DNA from: Thiohalorhabdus sp. Cl-TMA
GTDB lineage: Bacteria; Pseudomonadota; Gammaproteobacteria; Thiohalorhabdales; Thiohalorhabdaceae
DNA length: 64,000 nucleotides
Assembly (NCBI RefSeq): GCF_041821045.1
Contig: NZ_JBGUAW010000003.1
Coordinates: forward strand, 186,001-250,000
Direction of reading: 5' to 3'
The notes under the pieces: generated by a model
What the model was told of the DNA's origin: nothing
Databases searched by the model: none
The model's input: the letters and a program-made list of their open reading frames with translations, nothing else
In this document: positions 59,470 through 64,000 of the stretch, piece after piece
Layout: each line of letters starts with the position of its first letter
Position numbering within the stretch: position 1 is the stretch's first letter
Made by a program: the position numbers and the translations under genes

Positions 59470-62400
59470 ATGATCGGCAAAATCGTCCAATGGTCCCTCA
59501 AGTTCCGGCTGTTCGTGCTGGCGGGGGCCGCCCTGCTGCTGGCCTGGGGAATCGTTGAGTCCATGCGCAGCCCGGTGGACGTCTTCCCCGAGCTCACCGC
59601 GCCGCGGGTCACCGTGGTCACCGAGGCCCACGACATGGCGCCCCGCGAGGTGGAGCGGCTGGTGACCTACCCGGTGGAGACGGCCCTGAACGGCTCGGCG
59701 GGGGTGCGCCGCATCCGCTCCTCCACCGGCGTGGGGATCTCGGTGGTGACGGTGGAGTTCGAGTGGGGCACGGACATCTACCGGGCGCGGCAGGTGGTGT
59801 CCGAGAAGCTGCAGGGGGTGCGGGGCGCGCTGCCGCCGGGGGCGGGCCAGCCCACCCTGGCGCCGGTGACCTCGGTAATGGGCGAGGTGATGTTCCTGGC
59901 GGTGACCGGCGAGGCCGATCCCATGGCCCTGCGCACCGCCGCCGACTGGACGGTGCGCCGCCGGCTGCTGGCGGTGCCGGGCGTGGCCCAGGTGATCCCC
60001 ATCGGCGGCGACATCAAGCAGTACCAGGTGCAGGTAAATACCGAGCGGCTGGCCGCTCACGGCGTCGGCCTGAACAAGGTGGTGGCGGCGGTGGCCGATA
60101 CCAACCGCAACGTCTCCGCCGGCTTCTACGTGGACAGTGGCCGCGAGCTGCTGATCCATGGCCTGGGGCGGGTGTCCGATCCCGAGGAGATCGGCAACAC
60201 GGTGGTGGTCAGCCGCGACGGCCATCCGGTGCGGGTCCGGGATCTGGCCGAGGTGGCCATCGGGCCCGCCCCGGTGCGCGGCACCGGTTCCCGCAACGGC
60301 GAGGCCGCGGTGGTGATGGGCGTACAGAAGCAGCCGGGGGTGAACACCCTGGCCCTCACCGAGCGCCTCGATGCGGAGATCGAGGCGCTGCGCACGGACC
60401 TGCCGGAGGGGGTAGCCCTCAAGGCCGACCTGTTCCGCCAGGCGGATTTCATCCACACCGCCGTGGACAACCTGATGGAGGCGCTGCGCGACGGCGCCAT
60501 CCTGGTGGTGGCGGTGGTCCTGCTGTTCCTGGTGAGCCTGCGTGCCGGGCTGGTGAGCCTGGTGGCCATCCCGCTGTCGCTGGTGGCGGCGGTGCTCGCC
60601 CTGCGCGGCATGGGCGGCACCCTGAACACCATGACCCTGGGCGGCCTGGCCATCGCCATCGGCGCGGTGGTGGACGACGCCATCATCGTGGTGGAGAACA
60701 TCGTCCGCCGCCTGCGGGAGAACAACGCCCGACCGGAGGGCGAACGCCGACCGGCCATTTCGGTGGTGGGGGAGGCCACCCGCGAGATCCAGGGCTCCAT
60801 CGTCTTCGCCACCTTCATCATCATCCTGGTGTTCACGCCGCTGTTCTTCCTGCCCGGCATCGAGGGACGCTTCATGGGGCCGCTGGGCTTCGCCTATATC
60901 GTTGCCCTGGGCGCGTCCCTGCTGGTGGCGATCACCGTCACACCCGCCCTGGCGAGCATCACTCTGCCGTTCTCCCGGACCGTCAAGCGGGCCTTGGAGC
61001 CGCGCATGGTGGAGCGCACCAAGCGGGCCTTCGCCCCGCTCCTCGATGCCACCCTGCATCGCTGGCGGGCGCTGACCGCCGCTTCCCTGCTGGTGCTCGC
61101 CGGGGCCGGGGCGGCCCTGACCTGGGCCGGGCAGTCCTTCCTGCCGGAGTTCAACGAGGGCTCGCTCACCGTCAGCGTGGTGACCCGGCCGGGCACGGCG
61201 CTGGAGGAATCCGACCGGCTCGGCAGCATGGTGGAGGCCATCCTCCTGGAGCACCCGGAGGTGACCTCCACCGCGCGGCGCACCGGCCGGGCGCAGCTGG
61301 ACCCCCACGCCCAGGCGGTGTACGCCAGCGAGATCGACGTCTCCCTGGACCTGGGCGACCGCCCCAAGGCGGACCTGCTGGCCGACCTGCGCGCCGAGCT
61401 ACAGGCGGTGCCGGGCACCAACGTGGTCATCGGCCAGCCCCTGTCCCACCGCATCGACCACATGCTCTCCGGCACCCGCGCCAACATCGCCGTGAAGCTG
61501 TTCGGCCCCGAACTGGACCGGCTGCGGGAGCTGGCCAAGGAGGTGCAGGGCGTCATGGAAGGGGTGCCGGGGGTGGTGGACCTGGCGCGCCAGCCCCGAG
61601 CCCAGATCCCCTTCCTCACCGTGGACTTCGACCGCGACGCCATCGTCCGCCACGGCCTGACCACCGGCGAGGTGGGGCGGGCGGTGCGCACCGCCTTCAC
61701 CGGCACCACCGCCTCCCGGGTGCTCCAGGGCCAGAAGGCCTTCGACCTGGTGGTGCGCCTGCCCCCAAAGGCCAAGGAGGACCGCGACGCCATCGGCGAG
61801 GCGCCCATCACCACTGCCGACGGCACCCAGGTGCCGCTGCACGCCCTCGCCGAGATCCGCGAGACGCGCGGGCCCAACACCATCCTGCGCGAGGACGTGG
61901 CGCGCAAGATGATCGTCATCGCCAATGTCTCCAAATCCGATCTGGTGGGCGTGGTGCGCGACGCCCAGGAGGCCGTGGCGGCGCAGGTGGCGCTGCCCCC
62001 GGGCTACCGCATCGAGTACGGCGGCCAGTTCCGGGCGGCCCAGGAGTCCACCCGCGCCCTGCTGTGGATGGGGGCGGCGGTGCTGGCGGGGATCTTCCTG
62101 CTGCTCTATGTGGCCTTCGACTCGGCGCGCGACGCCACCCTGGTCATGGTCAACCTGCCGCTGGCCCTGATCGGCGGCATCGCGGGGCTGTTCGCGGCCG
62201 GCGGGGTGATCTCGGTGGCCACCCTGATCGGCTTCATCGCCCTGTTCGGCATCGCCACCCGAAACGGCGTCATGCTGGTGAGCCACATCCACACCCTGCG
62301 CGGGCAGGAGGGCGAGGGGCCGCTGGCGGCGGTGCGCCGCGCCACCCTGGAGCGGCTGGTGCCGATCCTGATGACCGCCCTGTCCGCCGGCCTGGGGCTG

Positions 62401-62571
62401 CTGCCCCTGGCCCTGAGCGCCGGGGAGCCGGGCAGCGAGATCCAGGCGCCCATGGCCTTGGTCATCCTGTTCGGGCTGCTGTCCTCCACCATCCTGAATA
62501 TGGTGGTGCTCCCGGCGCTGTATCTGCGCTTCGGGGCGGCGAGCCGGACAGGCCGGGAGGGGACGGTTTAA
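59470..62571 (+). CDS. Heavy-metal RND efflux pump 2 (CzcA/CusA family)
   Basis: A 1033-aa pump. The start IGKIVQWSLKFRLFVLAGAA, the PVDVFPELTAPRVTVVTEAH segment and helix-4 motif VVDDAIIVVEN are typical. The first of the three CzcA helix-4 acidic residues is missing, as in pump 1. The periplasmic porter parts and second-half helices are complete (GFIALFGIATRNGVMLVSHI, PMALVILFGLLSSTILNMVV). It belongs to the BlaI-controlled operon but is separated from the adaptor gene by the REPIN-like repeat. Its last four bases overlap the convergent methyltransferase gene. Confidence 0.92.
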   Translation: MIGKIVQWSLKFRLFVLAGAALLLAWGIVESMRSPVDVFPELTAPRVTVVTEAHDMAPREVERLVTYPVETALNGSAGVRRIRSSTGVGISVVTVEFEWGTDIYRARQVVSEKLQGVRGALPPGAGQPTLAPVTSVMGEVMFLAVTGEADPMALRTAADWTVRRRLLAVPGVAQVIPIGGDIKQYQVQVNTERLAAHGVGLNKVVAAVADTNRNVSAGFYVDSGRELLIHGLGRVSDPEEIGNTVVVSRDGHPVRVRDLAEVAIGPAPVRGTGSRNGEAAVVMGVQKQPGVNTLALTERLDAEIEALRTDLPEGVALKADLFRQADFIHTAVDNLMEALRDGAILVVAVVLLFLVSLRAGLVSLVAIPLSLVAAVLALRGMGGTLNTMTLGGLAIAIGAVVDDAIIVVENIVRRLRENNARPEGERRPAISVVGEATREIQGSIVFATFIIILVFTPLFFLPGIEGRFMGPLGFAYIVALGASLLVAITVTPALASITLPFSRTVKRALEPRMVERTKRAFAPLLDATLHRWRALTAASLLVLAGAGAALTWAGQSFLPEFNEGSLTVSVVTRPGTALEESDRLGSMVEAILLEHPEVTSTARRTGRAQLDPHAQAVYASEIDVSLDLGDRPKADLLADLRAELQAVPGTNVVIGQPLSHRIDHMLSGTRANIAVKLFGPELDRLRELAKEVQGVMEGVPGVVDLARQPRAQIPFLTVDFDRDAIVRHGLTTGEVGRAVRTAFTGTTASRVLQGQKAFDLVVRLPPKAKEDRDAIGEAPITTADGTQVPLHALAEIRETRGPNTILREDVARKMIVIANVSKSDLVGVVRDAQEAVAAQVALPPGYRIEYGGQFRAAQESTRALLWMGAAVLAGIFLLLYVAFDSARDATLVMVNLPLALIGGIAGLFAAGGVISVATLIGFIALFGIATRNGVMLVSHIHTLRGQEGEGPLAAVRRATLERLVPILMTALSAGLGLLPLALSAGEPGSEIQAPMALVILFGLLSSTILNMVVLPALYLRFGAASRTGREGTV

Positions 62572-63218
62572 ATCGGCGTCGAGGCGTCCTTGTGCAGGGA
62601 CAGGGCGAGGAAGGCCCCAAAGGGCAGGTGGGCCGGGAGCATCCGCTCCAGGACGCGACCGACCGGTCCGGCATTGGGAGAGAAGATGACCGTGCCCCAG
62701 CGTGTTGCGTCTGGGGCAGGAGAAAGTGCGCTGGACCAGGAGCGGGCCTCCCCGAGGCTGTCCCAACGGGCGTTGGCGTAGCCGCCGCGCCCGGCCTTTC
62801 TACGGTGGAGCAGGCTGCGCCGGTTCAGCAGCCCCACCAGCACCGCCCTTCTCGCCACCCGCCACATCTCCGCCAGCGCCGCCTCCGGGTTGTCGATGAA
62901 GCACAGGCTGGTTACCGCGGTCACCAGGTCGAAGGAGTGGTCGGCGAAAGGCAGGCTGATGGCCGTGCCCCGCACCCAGGGCAGCTCGGGGCTCCAGTGA
63001 CGGGTGTAGTCCAGCATGGCGGGGTCGGGGTCCAGCCCGGTAACTGCCAGCCCGGCCCCGGCGAAGCGCCGGGTGAAGTGGCCGGTACCGCAGCCCACAT
63101 CCAAGAGGGTCTCTCCGGACTGCGGCTGCAGCAGGCGGTGCATGAGCGTCGCCTCCCGCCCGGCGATTCAGACGCCGTGCGGGGTGTGGTACCAAGCCTC
63201 GTAGTCCGCCGCCTCCAT
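62568..63218 (-). pseudogene. SAM-dependent methyltransferase with an in-frame UGA at codon 17
   Basis: From ATG 63218, which has AGGAG 6 bases upstream, the frame reads MEAADYEAWYHTPHGV, then TGA (63168-63170), then IAGREATLMHRLLQPQ without a frame change. Class I methyltransferases of this type normally read TPxGxWIG here, so a Trp TGG codon has probably become TGA. The rest is intact: LLDVGCGTGHFTRRFAG (SAM site), GLDPDPAMLDYTR, GTAISLPFADHSFDLVTAVT. Translation could restart at ATG 63143 to give 191 aa with the SAM site but without the N-terminal substrate-side helix. It is either a recent pseudogene, a sequencing error, or a shortened active gene. Confidence 0.75.
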
Positions 63219-63329
63219 GCGGTTCTCCTGCCTGATAGGGACGGGAGCGAGCTTAAACCGCGCAGCTTGAGCGGAGCCAGTGGGGAGAGGGGGCCTAGCT
63301 TTGCAGCGGGGCAGGAGGTGGCTTGTACA

Positions 63330-63355
63330 GGCGCCCCGGGGTGCTCCGGGGCGCC
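63330..63355. terminator. Strong GC hairpin downstream of the Spy/CpxP-like gene
   Basis: A perfect 10-bp stem (63330-63339 with 63346-63355) and 6-nt loop lie about 30 bases past the stop of the minus-strand gene at 63387. No T-run follows on either strand, so it may act as a weak terminator or mRNA-end stabiliser. Confidence 0.4.
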
Positions 63356-63386
63356 GGGTAGAGACGGGGCCGGAAGCTGCCGCCCG

Positions 63387-63926
63387 CTAGTGCTTGTACC
63401 CGTGCTTGGAGCCGTGCTTGCCGCCACCCATGTGCATTTTGTGCATGCGCTTCTTCATTTCCTGCAGCTTCTGCATCTGTTCCTGGTTGAGCACGCCCAT
63501 CATTTCGTTGCGGGTCTGGACCTTTCCCTGGAGCAGGGTTTTCTTCTTCTGGGCGATCTGTTCATAGATCTTGCCGACTTCTTCGGGGCTGGGCTGGTCC
63601 TTCTGCATCTCCTGGTAGAGCTGCCAGCGGAGCTGCATCATCTCCACCTTCATTCCGGCGCGCTGCTGGGCGTATTCCTTGTAGATATTCGCCATTTCCT
63701 GGACCTGGCCCTCGTCCAGGCCCAGGGCGCTCATGCCCTTCATCATCATGCCGTGGTCCATCATGTCCATGCCGTGGTCCGACATACCGCCTTCCATCAT
63801 ACCGTGGCCCATCATCATGCCGTGCAGCTCCCCGTGCTCGTAATCGTTCGCGAGGGCGGGGGCGGCCAGGGAAACCGCGGTTGCAGTGCCCAGGGAAACA
63901 AAAAGATTGCGGAATATTCGGTTCAT
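63387..63926 (-). CDS. Spy/CpxP-like periplasmic protein rich in His and Met
   Basis: A 179-aa protein. A signal peptide (residues 1-~26, ending APALAND) is followed by a Met/His/Gly-rich region (HGELHGMMMGHGMMEGGMSD) fit for copper or silver binding. A helical domain of the LTxxQ superfamily comes next: LGLDEGQVQEMANIYKEYAQ and MMGVLNQEQMQKLQEMKK are its two LTxxQ-like positions. The tail is again His/Lys-rich (GGGKHGSKHGYKH). Such proteins act as periplasmic chaperones or metal buffers under envelope or metal stress. It fits the metal-resistance character of this end of the window. Confidence 0.82.
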   Translation of the reverse strand: MNRIFRNLFVSLGTATAVSLAAPALANDYEHGELHGMMMGHGMMEGGMSDHGMDMMDHGMMMKGMSALGLDEGQVQEMANIYKEYAQQRAGMKVEMMQLRWQLYQEMQKDQPSPEEVGKIYEQIAQKKKTLLQGKVQTRNEMMGVLNQEQMQKLQEMKKRMHKMHMGGGKHGSKHGYKH

Positions 63927-64000
63927 GGCCCATTTCCTCCCGTGTAGCGGCGAATTGTTCCGGGCAACAAAGCTTCTTCGGGCTTCCTTACCACCCTGTG

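Noticed and set aside
63168-63170. UGA as selenocysteine in the methyltransferase
   Set aside because: The family has Trp at this position, not Cys, and no SECIS-like hairpin is evident just after the codon.
59763-63947. A ~1390-codon open frame on the plus strand in another frame of the CzcA-like pump
   Set aside because: It overlaps the pump, the methyltransferase and the Spy-like gene, and its translation is Gly/Arg/Pro-rich with no domain. It is a composition artefact.
1-64000. CRISPR arrays, tRNA or rRNA genes, insertion sequences with transposase
   Set aside because: I scanned the intergenic gaps and coding frames and found no regularly spaced repeats, cloverleaf-like genes or transposase motifs.

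Overview
The window is a dense, GC-rich (roughly two thirds G+C by eye) bacterial chromosome segment. The gene content fits a Gammaproteobacterium: a proteobacterial type VI secretion system (T6SS), outer-membrane porins, TolC/RND metal efflux, Tat and lipoprotein signals, and a REP-type palindrome of the gammaproteobacterial kind. A high-GC chemolithotroph or halophile from a metal-exposed habitat is plausible, but no marker gene here fixes the taxon. At least six genes appear to start with TTG behind a strong Shine-Dalgarno site.

Layout. (1) 1-3.5 kb: the C-terminal part of an FtsX-type ABC permease, a terminator, a small unknown gene on the minus strand, an AT-richer gap, and an outer-membrane beta-barrel gene. 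(2) 3.5-10 kb: a tightly coupled operon with a membrane-anchored TAXI solute-binding protein, a TM-periplasmic-TM-HAMP sensor with no output domain, a second such sensor fused to a complete 12-TM MFS transporter, an ABC-type substrate-binding protein, and then a porin. I do not recognise this as a described system; it reads as a sensor-gated uptake module. (3) 10-21.5 kb: a T6SS spike-and-cargo block with two long tandem VgrGs, a DUF2169-pentapeptide fusion, a second pentapeptide protein, DUF3540, a DUF4150 PAAR-like tip and a small DUF3467-like protein. (4) 21.5-36.7 kb: a divergent LuxR-type regulator with a broken receiver site, then the T6SS structural operon tssB-tssC-hcp-tssJ-tssK-tssL-tssM, a TssB-TssC fusion paralogue, a second hcp, and tssE-tssF-tssG. 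No tssH/clpV or tssA lies in the window. (5) 36.7-40.4 kb: a chemoreceptor, dtd, and a Tat-exported AttH/CrtC-like lipocalin protein.

(6) 40.4-63.9 kb is a heavy-metal region. A first HME-RND efflux set (outer-membrane factor, adaptor, pump) is followed by a large PAS/GAF/GGDEF/EAL protein. Next comes an ArsR-MFS-rhodanese operon on the minus strand, a GDT1-type cation transporter, a GDCCVxC protein and a CDF transporter. A BlaI/M56-peptidase regulatory pair is followed by a second HME-RND set. The window ends with a methyltransferase gene carrying an in-frame UGA and a His/Met-rich Spy/CpxP-like chaperone.

Non-coding structure stands out. Two related ~175-bp nested inverted repeats (49866-50048 and 57019-57190) share a core and show a compensatory base-pair change. 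A REPIN-like pair lies at 59242-59419. A near-identical palindrome occurs both upstream of the BlaI-like gene and inside the start of the efflux gene it probably controls. A textbook intrinsic terminator sits between tssB and tssC.
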